Source: Clostridia bacterium
Lineage (GTDB): Bacteria > Bacillota > Clostridia > Christensenellales > UBA1242
Assembly: GCA_900753315.1 (NCBI GenBank)
Contig: CAADYP010000016.1
Coordinates: forward strand, 1 to 64,000
DNA length: 64,000 bases
Reading direction: 5' to 3'
Under the pieces are notes generated by a model. It was not told where the DNA came from, did not search any database, and saw only the letters and a program-made list of their open reading frames with translations. Each line of letters begins with the position of its first letter. Positions within the stretch are counted from its first letter, which is position 1. The position numbers and the translations under genes were made by a program. Positions 35,613-43,681 of this stretch are shown here, one piece after another.

Positions 35613-36791
35613 TTATACCATCCAATCGCTGTAAACTCCATACCCTTTTGTCGGGTCAGACAAAAAGACATGCGTTACCGCTCCAACAATTTTTCCATCT
35701 TGCATAATTGGAGAACCACTCATTCCTTGCACAATTCCACCCGTCATTTTAAGCAGACGTTTGTCTTTCACTCTAAAAATCAAACTTTTGTCATCTGCAG
35801 ACTTTTGATAGTTTGCTTTTATTATCTCAATGTCATATTCTTCTCTAATTCCGCTTATTGTTGACACCAACTTTGCCTTTCCCATTTTTACGCCAAGTCT
35901 TCCACCCAATTTGGCAGTAACATTCTCGTCAACAAGTCCATTCAAATCATCCAAAACACCATTAATTCCAAACTTATAATTTTTCTCTATAGTTCCTTTG
36001 CTTTTTGAATTTGAAACAAATATGCATCGAAGTTCGCCAGGATTGTTTTTCTTTCCTTTATTCACTCCCAACAAATCACACTCATAAACTTTTCCATTTG
36101 CCACTGGCACAACATTTCCACCATTTGCCTCAACTATTGGATGGCCAAGTGCTCCATAACTATGAGTCTTTTTGTTCACAAATGTCAGTGTTCCAACACC
36201 AGTTATATCATCTTTTACCCAAAGACCAAGTCGAATTTCTCCACTTTCATCTCTTTTGGTTTTCAAAAGTGCTTTAAACTCTCGATTTTTTCGTATAAAC
36301 TTTACTTCTACTTCTTCGCCACTCTCTTGAAGAAGATTTTGAACCTGCTCCAAACTTTCTACATCTTTTCCGTCAATTTGAGTGATAATATCTCCCTCTT
36401 TCAAAACAGTCTTTTCTTTGTTCATGTCATTAAGCACAACAGCACCGTCAGTACAAATCGAAAGTCCAATTGGCACCCCACCAACATAATACTCGTCATC
36501 ATTCGCAAGTTTTACATCAACCTTCTTTATTGGCAAAAAACCAAAAAGTTTGAAGACCACTTCCCCCTGCTTCAACTTCTGTCCGCCAACTATTTTTTCA
36601 TGCTCTTTAAGTTCGGTTTTGATATAATCCCCAAAAATCTTGTTTTCATTTGCCTTTTCAACATCTTCATAATCCGCAACAAACCCACCATCAAGTTGAA
36701 AAACCACTTGCAAATTTGAATAAAGTGAACAACAAAAAAAGACTAAAACAAATATAGAGAAAAACAAAACGGCATATTTCTTCTTTTTCAT
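35613..36791 (-). CDS. spoIVB: SpoIVB sporulation peptidase
   Basis: Signalling serine protease made in the forespore that triggers sigma-K processing in Bacillus. 392 residues: N-terminal transmembrane anchor (6-28), PDZ domain (about 110-190, EGDIITQIDGKDV), and the S55 peptidase domain with His in YGALGHPIVE and Ser in QGMSGSPIMQDGKIVGAVTH. No clear ribosome-binding site or sigma-A promoter is seen, which fits forespore sigma control. It is not next to recN or spo0A here, unlike in Bacillus. Confidence 0.94.
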   Translation of the reverse strand: MKKKKYAVLFFSIFVLVFFCCSLYSNLQVVFQLDGGFVADYEDVEKANENKIFGDYIKTELKEHEKIVGGQKLKQGEVVFKLFGFLPIKKVDVKLANDDEYYVGGVPIGLSICTDGAVVLNDMNKEKTVLKEGDIITQIDGKDVESLEQVQNLLQESGEEVEVKFIRKNREFKALLKTKRDESGEIRLGLWVKDDITGVGTLTFVNKKTHSYGALGHPIVEANGGNVVPVANGKVYECDLLGVNKGKKNNPGELRCIFVSNSKSKGTIEKNYKFGINGVLDDLNGLVDENVTAKLGGRLGVKMGKAKLVSTISGIREEYDIEIIKANYQKSADDKSLIFRVKDKRLLKMTGGIVQGMSGSPIMQDGKIVGAVTHVFLSDPTKGYGVYSDWMV

Positions 36792-36833
36792 ATCAGTTTT
36801 AGTCTTTGTAGATAAACAAGAATTATTCTTGAA

Positions 36834-37463
36834 TCATATTGATTTTTTAAGCACAAAAGCGTATTTTGAAAGTTCTTTTTTCAGTTTTTTATAATCAGGG
36901 CAAATCTTTTGCACATCACTCCAAAATTGCGGTTTGTGATTCATATGCACACTGTGACACAATTCGTGGCAAATAACATATTCTATCAATTCTTCTGGCA
37001 AAATAATCAGTTTATAACTCAACTTCATCTGTCTTTTTGTGTTATAGCTTCCCCAAATTCTCACAGAATCTGCTGGTTTGATTTCATTGTAAGTAAGCCC
37101 TGTCTTCCTCGATAATTCTTCAGCCTTTCCCTCGATTTCCCAAAACAATGAAAGATAATACTTCTTGATTTCTCTTGCTTTTGCAGATTTTGTCAAATTT
37201 TCAAAACCAATTTCAATGTCTTTTGTTGGCATAACCGGTTTCCCATTTATATAAATCGTCTTTTCTAAATCAAAATTTTGTGAAAAATCTTCATTCAGTT
37301 TTATTTTGTTCGCTGTTTTTGCCAACCACTTTTCTTTGCTTTTAATAAAAGAGTCAATCTTTTGTTCACTCATAGAAAGCGGAACTTTCAAGATTGCTTT
37401 GTCACTCTCAACTATTTTCAAAACCATTGTTTTTCTGCGTTGTCTAATAATTTCAATTTTCAT
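36834..37463 (-). CDS. YgjP-like zinc metallopeptidase (DUF45)
   Basis: 209 residues. Zinc-site pattern CHELCHSVHMNHKPQFW near residues 165-180 with the family's WGSYNTKRQMKLSYKLIILPEELI before it. Family members are soluble M48-like proteases, often near restriction or housekeeping genes; the substrate is unknown. The ATG has no ribosome-binding site, and a -10 box ends 6 bases upstream, so the message looks leaderless. spoIVB starts 42 bases after its stop. Confidence 0.9.
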   Translation of the reverse strand: MKIEIIRQRRKTMVLKIVESDKAILKVPLSMSEQKIDSFIKSKEKWLAKTANKIKLNEDFSQNFDLEKTIYINGKPVMPTKDIEIGFENLTKSAKAREIKKYYLSLFWEIEGKAEELSRKTGLTYNEIKPADSVRIWGSYNTKRQMKLSYKLIILPEELIEYVICHELCHSVHMNHKPQFWSDVQKICPDYKKLKKELSKYAFVLKKSI

Positions 37464-37469
37464 TTTTAT

Positions 37470-37498
37470 ATGATAACACTTTACTGCAAAAAAATCAA
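37470..37498 (-). promoter_or_regulatory. Promoter of the DUF45 gene, apparently leaderless
   Basis: Minus strand TTGATT (37498-37493), 17 bases, TATCAT (37475-37470), then six bases to the ATG at 37463. Confidence 0.65.
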
Positions 37499-37535
37499 AA
37501 GATTTACAGACTTATCAAATAAGCCTCAATTTTTG

Positions 37536-37656
37536 GCATAATACCACAACATATAGTATTTTATATTGCATAACACCCTTTTATATTGTTATAGTATGCA
37601 TAATAAAAAAGTTTGCATAATACTGCAAAATTGTTTGACAAACTATTGCATAATAG
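37536..37656 (+). repeat. Five same-strand copies of GCATAATA before the PadR-like gene
   Basis: GCATAATAC (37536), GCATAACAC (37568), GCATAATAA (37598), GCATAATAC (37615) and GCATAATAG (37648). Start-to-start steps are 32, 30, 17 and 33 bases, close to whole turns of the helix apart from one. The last copy lies inside the promoter spacer. This looks like an array of regulator sites, but it also belongs to the dispersed motif family. Confidence 0.75.
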
Positions 37657-37663
37657 CTATAAT
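37635..37663 (+). promoter_or_regulatory. Sigma-A promoter of the PadR-membrane gene
   Basis: Perfect TTGACA (37635-37640) and TATAAT (37658-37663) with the ideal 17-base spacer; the spacer contains TTGCATAATAGC. Confidence 0.9.
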
Positions 37664-37686
37664 TTTAAATATAGGAGAATTGTAAT

Positions 37687-39579
37687 ATGGCATTTAATTC
37701 AAATGGTCAAATACAATATTTAGTTTTAGATAGCCTTGCACATGGCTCAAAATATGGCTTGGAAATCATTGAGTTTATTTCTCAAAAAACTGGCGGAAAT
37801 TATATCATGAAAAAGCCTACCCTTTATTCTTGCCTCACTAGAATGGAAAAGAAAGGTTTAGTTTCGTCTTCATATTGGGGAGAAAGTGAATTTGGTGGCA
37901 AAAGACATTATTACACCATCACAAATCAAGGAAAACAATCATTAGAACAACTTTCAAAAGAATTTGAAGGCATGGATTTTATTGACGAAGATGCTACACA
38001 AGAAACACCAACATCTCAAACAGTAAACACAGAAGCAGCAAACACACAAACTGAAGAATCAAAGCCAATTTTCTTGCAACAAGACAACCTTTTTGACATA
38101 GTCAACAAGTCTTCAACCGAAGAAAAAACAAAAGCACCTGTTAACAACGATAATAACGAAGAAGATGATGATGTTATCAAAAATCAAATAGATTTCTTCT
38201 CATACACCCCAGAGACAAATCAAAATACAGTCAAAGAAGAAACTGATACAAATGCTATTGAAACTAAAGAAATAAACACTGATGCAGTCGAAGTAAAAAA
38301 CGATGCCAAGTTCATTGAACATGAAACATCTTCAAACATTGATGAAAATGCAAATCACTATGAAAAAATGCAATATTATCAATCAATGCTAGAAAGCACT
38401 CAAACCCAACCACAGGTTGAAGAGAAAGAGAAGAAAGATGATGCTATTTTGTTTGAACAAACAGAACAAACACTCACCCCATATCAACAAGCACAAAACA
38501 AGCGTCTTTACGACACTTCAACAGAATTGAAAAAGTATAGAAACAAAAAATCTTTTTCGGAAAACCAAATCGAAATGTCTGTTGTTTATGAAAATGATGA
38601 AGACAGAGAAATCCAAAAGGCAAGAATTGAACAACTTAAAAAATCTATGCTTGAAGCACGCCAAAATGGTTTTGAAACGCCCGTTTCTCAAAATACTGAA
38701 GACTTGACAGCAAATCAAGAAGATACAACTTCACAAACCGAACAGACTTATTTTTACAAGAAAGACACTTCTTCAACACCTGCTCAAAATAGTGTTCTGA
38801 CAGATACAAACGAAGAAGAAAGAAAAGATGATGCAAAATTTATTACAGAACCACATCTTGACCCAAATCAAATGCCAATTCAAAAACGCATCACCCCACC
38901 AAACATAGAAGTAAACATTTATGATGACAATTTGCCGGCACCAAAACGCGACAGCAACCTAGAACCAACATACAAAGATATGATGGCAAAGTTGTTTGAA
39001 CGCAAGAAAGAAAAGACAAAAGATCAACAACCTACACCTTTTGTTCAGCCTGTCGAAACAACAGCAAGCATTGAGAATTTCGCAGATTATGATTCATTGA
39101 AAAAATATTATCGTGGACATGGAATTGATTTCAAAGAATACAAAAAGACTGTTGTTGAAAGAAAACATAACACAAATTTCTTGAATTTTATTACATCAAC
39201 AATATTACTCCTTCTTTCAGGTGTTGGTTGTGGGATTTTGTTTGCAATCTTAAATGCGGCAAATCTTATCAAGTCTGGCTCCGCATTTATGTATTACACA
39301 CTTCCAATTTTGTTTTTGGTATATTGCATTTATACATTTATAAAATACAAAGTTTACCCAAGCAGAAAAGCCGTTCTGATTTACAATGGTATTATAAATT
39401 GGGGAGTTTTTGTGATTTCGCTTGTTGTAGTTTTTGTAATAAACATTTTGTGTGGTATGCAATATGAAACCATCACCCAATATCTTACATCAATCCTTGT
39501 CCCTGCACTTGGCTTGCTGATTGCATTCCCTGTAAACTATTACATCAAAAAGTTTTCATATAAAAAATTTTCAAAATAA
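37687..39579 (+). CDS. PadR-type winged-helix regulator fused to a membrane domain
   Basis: 630 residues. Residues 1-95 form a PadR winged helix (LVLDSLAHGSKYGLEIIEF, then KKPTLYSCLTRMEKKGLVSS and GGKRHYYTITNQGK). Residues 100-490 are an acidic, Gln/Thr/Glu-rich linker with the short motif (N/D)DA-x-(F/L)-(I/F) three times (205, 251, 381). Four transmembrane helices follow (about 499-525, 533-552, 563-590, 599-620). A DNA-binding domain tethered to the membrane is unusual for PadR proteins. AGGAG precedes the ATG. The promoter carries five copies of a motif, so self-regulation is plausible. The target and signal are unknown. Confidence 0.85.
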   Translation: MAFNSNGQIQYLVLDSLAHGSKYGLEIIEFISQKTGGNYIMKKPTLYSCLTRMEKKGLVSSSYWGESEFGGKRHYYTITNQGKQSLEQLSKEFEGMDFIDEDATQETPTSQTVNTEAANTQTEESKPIFLQQDNLFDIVNKSSTEEKTKAPVNNDNNEEDDDVIKNQIDFFSYTPETNQNTVKEETDTNAIETKEINTDAVEVKNDAKFIEHETSSNIDENANHYEKMQYYQSMLESTQTQPQVEEKEKKDDAILFEQTEQTLTPYQQAQNKRLYDTSTELKKYRNKKSFSENQIEMSVVYENDEDREIQKARIEQLKKSMLEARQNGFETPVSQNTEDLTANQEDTTSQTEQTYFYKKDTSSTPAQNSVLTDTNEEERKDDAKFITEPHLDPNQMPIQKRITPPNIEVNIYDDNLPAPKRDSNLEPTYKDMMAKLFERKKEKTKDQQPTPFVQPVETTASIENFADYDSLKKYYRGHGIDFKEYKKTVVERKHNTNFLNFITSTILLLLSGVGCGILFAILNAANLIKSGSAFMYYTLPILFLVYCIYTFIKYKVYPSRKAVLIYNGIINWGVFVISLVVVFVINILCGMQYETITQYLTSILVPALGLLIAFPVNYYIKKFSYKKFSK

Positions 39580-39616
39580 TATGCATAAAACAGAGAAATA
39601 AACATAACATAGAAAT

Positions 39617-39710
39617 AGGTTAAGACTTCAAGTCAGAAATCTTAACTAAAAACGAAAAGAGATATTTTAGTTCGTGCAGAACAAAACAATCATCTCTTTT
39701 CTTTTTTATT
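39617..39710 (+). terminator. Double hairpin and terminator after the PadR-like gene
   Basis: A first hairpin pairs TTAAGA (39620-39625) with TCTTAA (about 39640-39645). A second pairs GAAAAGAGAT (39654-39663) with ATCTCTTTTC (39692-39701), encloses a small GTTC/GAAC stem, and is followed by TTTTTTA. Confidence 0.8.
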
Positions 39711-39741
39711 CAATAACAATTACCTCAACATTACAACAACA

Positions 39742-39772
39742 AAAAAAGAAGAGATTACTCTTCTTTTTTATT
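39742..39772 (-). terminator. Terminator of the surface protein gene
   Basis: Perfect 12-base arms AAAAAAGAAGAG (39742-39753) and CTCTTCTTTTTT (39758-39769) around ATTA, just past the stop at 39779 on the minus strand. Confidence 0.88.
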
Positions 39773-39778
39773 ATTTTC

Positions 39779-42700
39779 TTAAACTCTTGAGCCTTCACTC
39801 ATGCAAAGTGAAAATCTTACACCATAAAAATTTGAAAGCCAAGCAGATTTTAAAACTCCAGCATTTGTAACAGCTTTTGCATTTTGCAAACTACCACCAA
39901 GTTCTCTTGTCCAATAATCACAATAGCTATCTTCATCAAGACCAAGCAAGAACGCTACCAAATCACTTGCTTTTGCTTTCAAAGATGTCAAATGTTCTTT
40001 AATTTCACTTTCAGTTGCAACATTTATATTTGAAATTGACTTTCTCTCTTCTTTTACTTTGTTTTGTTGTCCAGTCTCTCCATAATAATAGAAAGTTTCA
40101 TTTGATGTCGCAACATATTGTGGTTTATCTGCAGTTAAAGTTTGCCCATTTTTTGTATAGATATTAGAAACGTAATTATACATTTCGCTTGATGTATATT
40201 TCCAAGATTCTTTTGTCGCTTCAGTAGTTATAGCACCAACCCACAAAACTCTGTCACTAACAACTTTAAAGTTTGTTATAATACTGCCTTTTGTCCATGT
40301 GCTTGGATAAGCAGTGCTAGAAACATCATACTCACTAACTCTCCACCTAATTGCTTCAACACTAAACCACTTTATAACGCCATTTTTGACAACCTTTGCA
40401 TATTTCTTTGAGTTGTAAGTATAGATATCAACATTTTGTTTTGTTCCATTCGCATCTAAGTAATTTAATGTTTGATACTTTGAAAGGCTTGAACTGCTAG
40501 CATTTTTCAATGTTGTGTTTAATGTGTCTCCAACATAACTTTGTGGGAAGTAGCCATCTTCAAAATAGAAATATTTTTCAGTGCTATCATATTTGAGTTG
40601 ATTACTTGAAGGTGCTTTGCTTACAAATACGTAAAGATATGTAAATCGACTGCTAACCGAACCACTTGGGGTAAACGAAAGAGAATAAGATTTCACAGAC
40701 ATCGTGGTAGTTGGAAAAAATCTACTCGACGTATCGACCGAAGCAGATGTCTCAGGCTCCATTGTCTTTGTATAGCCAACAAATTGATACCCATCTTTGA
40801 CAATATATGTAAATTTAAACGCCTTATCCACCAATCCTCTAACACTAAAATAACAATCCGCATCTGAATTTTTTGTAATAGTCTTTTCTGTCGCAGTTCC
40901 GTTATCATTTTTCCAATATGAAGCACTATATGATTCTACCATTGCAAGTACCTGGGCTTTATCAAGTTTGTAAACCCCAGTACCATTAGCATCTGTATAA
41001 ATTCTCATATATACATCAAAATCATTATCTACTTCCCAAATTGCATACAAGGTTATATCTTTCCCTTCAGTATATGTATATGAAGTATTTACCTTTGGAT
41101 AGCTTCCAGACAAGCTTGTCTTACTAGTGCTCCAATTAACAATTTTGTAGCCAGATTTTTTAAATTCAGTACTTGATTTTGTAGTGAAAGATCCATTTTT
41201 CGCAACTCTTTGAGAAAGTGTTGTTGATCCACTGTTTGTCGTTCCACCATTGCCATCATAAGTTATATAATAATATGTTGTAGTTGTTCCGCCACCTGGG
41301 TTTGGATTTGGATTTGGATTTGGATTAACAGTTCCACCTCCACCACTGAAATTGTGATTATTCCAATTCAATCCAGGATACCCCTGTGGTGCTATCCCTA
41401 TATTATCTTTATTTACATTATTGCCAAACCAGATATCTGTAGCCGAATACACATTCCCATATGTAAAAAGATTTGTATAAAAATCATACCAATCCGAATT
41501 AAACCCTTCTGCAATAGAGCCAGCATTTTCCCACGCCACTCTCAATTCTTCTGATGTCATACCATTATAATTTTCTTCATCACTTCCATCACCATGAGAA
41601 TGCTCATCAAGCCAAACACATTGTTCTATTAAAGATGAACTAACTGCAAGCGGCTGGATATTAGAATCTGCCCCATTACTCCAATATGCAGGCATTGACA
41701 AACAACCTTTTATTTCTCCAGCATTTCCTGCAAGACCACCTGCACTTGGAGTAGAACTACTATCACTGATAACTATTCTATCATATAATGAATAACAACT
41801 AGTTATAGTTGCTCCACCATCACCTACAATTCCTCCAACCAAACTAGTTTCATCACTAGTCTTTAAATACACTCCTGATGAGCTATAGCTATGCTCTATC
41901 CATCCACTGCTATAACCAAAAAGTCCACCAATTGTGCTATTAGCATAAATTTCATCAGACTGCATCCCCGATTCCATTGAAGGATCTCTGCGAATATATG
42001 ATGAGCTATAACATCCAGCAGCATAATCGCATTCTCCAGCAAGCCCACCAATAATTGCATCGTAGTCAACATTAAAATAAATTCCAAAATCCGCACCAAC
42101 TGTAGCAATATCACTATTTATATGTCCAGCAAGTCCACCTACATAAGCAGCATTATTTCCGAAAACTTCTTCAAGGGTGAATCCAAGTATTTCCAGAGTT
42201 TCTGGAATTGTCGCTGGGAATATTATACATCCACAAAATGTAACATTTACAATTTGTGTTGCATCGTTTAAAGTTGCAAAAAGACCAATTCCATTTTTAT
42301 ATAATTCATTGCCAATCGCATCATGAACATACTCTCTTGCGACATCGTACCCATGTCGATCATAAATATAACCTGGATCAAAAATTATATTAATTCCTGT
42401 AATACTATACCCTTGTCCGTCAATTCTTACCGTTCCATCACCACGACCAATTGGATTACACAAATAATTAGACAAATCAATGTCATTTTGAAGTATGATA
42501 TTAGTATCTCCTCCACCATTACCAAAAAGAGCTCCCGCAAGCTGTTCAGAAGATGTTACTTCTCCATCATAGGGGTCAAGTGGAAAATCACCTTGTCTAT
42601 CCCAAGTCGCACTTTCCCAAGATTGTTCAAGTTTTTGATATGCAGTAGATAACCAATCTTGATTTGCAAAATAATTGTCAAATTGCGCCGAGATATCTTT

Positions 42701-42799
42701 ATCAATATTATCTAAATAGCGTGCAATAAAATATCCACTACTGCAAAATAATGCAATAGAAGTAAGTATTACTGCACAAAGATTAAAAATCTTTTTCAT
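39779..42799 (-). CDS. Large secreted surface protein with GLUG-like and InlB-type repeats
   Basis: 1006 residues. N-terminal signal or anchor (8-28). Residues about 100-400 hold GLUG-like repeats (GGLAGHINSD, GGLAGECDYA, GGLFGYSSGW, GGIVGDGGAT, GGLAGNAGEI). An Asn-Pro spacer (near 495-505) leads to a Listeria-Bacteroides/InlB B-type repeat (TYDGNGGTTNSG to LYAIWEVDN, about 515-595). The C-terminal 200 residues resemble the DUF6273 domain, ending YGVRFSLCMSEGSRV. No LPxTG sorting signal is seen. Likely an adhesin or surface-layer-associated protein; function unknown. The gene looks leaderless: TATAAT ends 6 bases before the ATG. Confidence 0.88.
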   Translation of the reverse strand: MKKIFNLCAVILTSIALFCSSGYFIARYLDNIDKDISAQFDNYFANQDWLSTAYQKLEQSWESATWDRQGDFPLDPYDGEVTSSEQLAGALFGNGGGDTNIILQNDIDLSNYLCNPIGRGDGTVRIDGQGYSITGINIIFDPGYIYDRHGYDVAREYVHDAIGNELYKNGIGLFATLNDATQIVNVTFCGCIIFPATIPETLEILGFTLEEVFGNNAAYVGGLAGHINSDIATVGADFGIYFNVDYDAIIGGLAGECDYAAGCYSSSYIRRDPSMESGMQSDEIYANSTIGGLFGYSSGWIEHSYSSSGVYLKTSDETSLVGGIVGDGGATITSCYSLYDRIVISDSSSTPSAGGLAGNAGEIKGCLSMPAYWSNGADSNIQPLAVSSSLIEQCVWLDEHSHGDGSDEENYNGMTSEELRVAWENAGSIAEGFNSDWYDFYTNLFTYGNVYSATDIWFGNNVNKDNIGIAPQGYPGLNWNNHNFSGGGGTVNPNPNPNPNPGGGTTTTYYYITYDGNGGTTNSGSTTLSQRVAKNGSFTTKSSTEFKKSGYKIVNWSTSKTSLSGSYPKVNTSYTYTEGKDITLYAIWEVDNDFDVYMRIYTDANGTGVYKLDKAQVLAMVESYSASYWKNDNGTATEKTITKNSDADCYFSVRGLVDKAFKFTYIVKDGYQFVGYTKTMEPETSASVDTSSRFFPTTTMSVKSYSLSFTPSGSVSSRFTYLYVFVSKAPSSNQLKYDSTEKYFYFEDGYFPQSYVGDTLNTTLKNASSSSLSKYQTLNYLDANGTKQNVDIYTYNSKKYAKVVKNGVIKWFSVEAIRWRVSEYDVSSTAYPSTWTKGSIITNFKVVSDRVLWVGAITTEATKESWKYTSSEMYNYVSNIYTKNGQTLTADKPQYVATSNETFYYYGETGQQNKVKEERKSISNINVATESEIKEHLTSLKAKASDLVAFLLGLDEDSYCDYWTRELGGSLQNAKAVTNAGVLKSAWLSNFYGVRFSLCMSEGSRV
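41301..41326. repeat. Hexanucleotide TTTGGA repeat inside the surface gene
   Basis: Four perfect TTTGGA copies plus TT. On the coding strand they encode the Asn-Pro spacer. Because the unit is six bases, slippage would change spacer length without shifting the frame. Confidence 0.9.
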
Positions 42800-42805
42800 A
42801 TAAAT

Positions 42806-42834
42806 ATTATAATACGTTAAATTATAAAAATCAA
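42806..42834 (-). promoter_or_regulatory. Promoter of the surface protein gene, apparently leaderless
   Basis: Minus strand TTGATT (42834-42829), 17 bases, TATAAT (42811-42806), six bases to the ATG at 42799. Confidence 0.75.
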
Positions 42835-42905
42835 AATAAATTTAAAAATTTTTAAGCAAAAAATCAAATTTTGTCTAAAATAAACAATTTTTCTATGAAA
42901 ATCAT

Positions 42906-43517
42906 CTAGAGTCCCGTTTTTCTGTTTTTTAGATACTTCCAAACAAAGAAAAAACCATTCACGAACAAAAATGCGGCAATCATAACAAGTGAAATTAAAA
43001 ATATATAAAATGCAGAATTTTCAAATACTAAACATAACAAAAGCACAACAGCACAAGACACAATTTCTCCACAAAATATAGAAAGAAATGACTTCCAAAT
43101 TGGTATATCAGTAAATCCTGCAACAACAGCCCCAGAATATGCTCCCGTAAGTGGCAACGGAACGGCCACAAAAAATGCTAACAAAATGCATTTTTTCAAA
43201 GTTGATGTTTGCTTTGAAAGCGTTTCAGAATTCTTCTTATATCTTTCTTTCAATTTCAAGAATACTTTTTCATAAACAAAACCACTCGTTTTTCTTTTTA
43301 TATATCGAGCAAGCATAATTACAAATATGACTGGAATCATACTCCCTATGCAAGCATACAAAGCAGATAAAAATGGATTTAACGCATTGCTTTGCCATAT
43401 CTGCACAGCCATTCCAAATGGTATTGCAACTTTGCTTTCAACTGTTGGAATCATTGCAACAATCACAACAGCAAGCCAAACACATGAAGAAAAATTTTCC
43501 CCGAAAAATTCTAACAT
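42906..43517 (-). CDS. COG2426-type small multidrug-export membrane protein
   Basis: 203 residues with about six hydrophobic segments. The stretches VPTVESKVAIPFGMA-like (MIPTVESKVAIPFGMAVQ) and FVAVPLPLTGAYSGAVVAGF are characteristic of COG2426 (DUF2953/small multi-drug export) proteins. The substrate is unknown and the export role is by annotation habit only. AAGGCG is a weak ribosome-binding site 8 bases before the ATG. Monocistronic. Confidence 0.85.
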   Translation of the reverse strand: MLEFFGENFSSCVWLAVVIVAMIPTVESKVAIPFGMAVQIWQSNALNPFLSALYACIGSMIPVIFVIMLARYIKRKTSGFVYEKVFLKLKERYKKNSETLSKQTSTLKKCILLAFFVAVPLPLTGAYSGAVVAGFTDIPIWKSFLSIFCGEIVSCAVVLLLCLVFENSAFYIFLISLVMIAAFLFVNGFFFVWKYLKNRKTGL

Positions 43518-43626
43518 ACAATTTCGCCTTTTTATATATTTTATTCTCTTTGCTATAACATTTATACGTCTTGTTTCACAAAAAGAACAGAGCCAATTAC
43601 AAAGACAATCTCTGTATCTGAAATAA

Positions 43627-43657
43627 AAAATAAAGAGCGAAACTCACTCTTTATTTT
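43627..43657. terminator. Terminator after recN
   Basis: Perfect 11-base arms AAAATAAAGAG (43627-43637) and CTCTTTATTTT (43647-43657) with a 9-base loop; on the minus strand a T-rich tail follows. Confidence 0.87.
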
Positions 43658-43681
43658 GTTATTTTTATATAATCAAAAGTA

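Noticed and set aside
37536..37656. CRISPR array
   Set aside because: The five copies are only 8-9 bases long with uneven spacing, and there are no cas genes.
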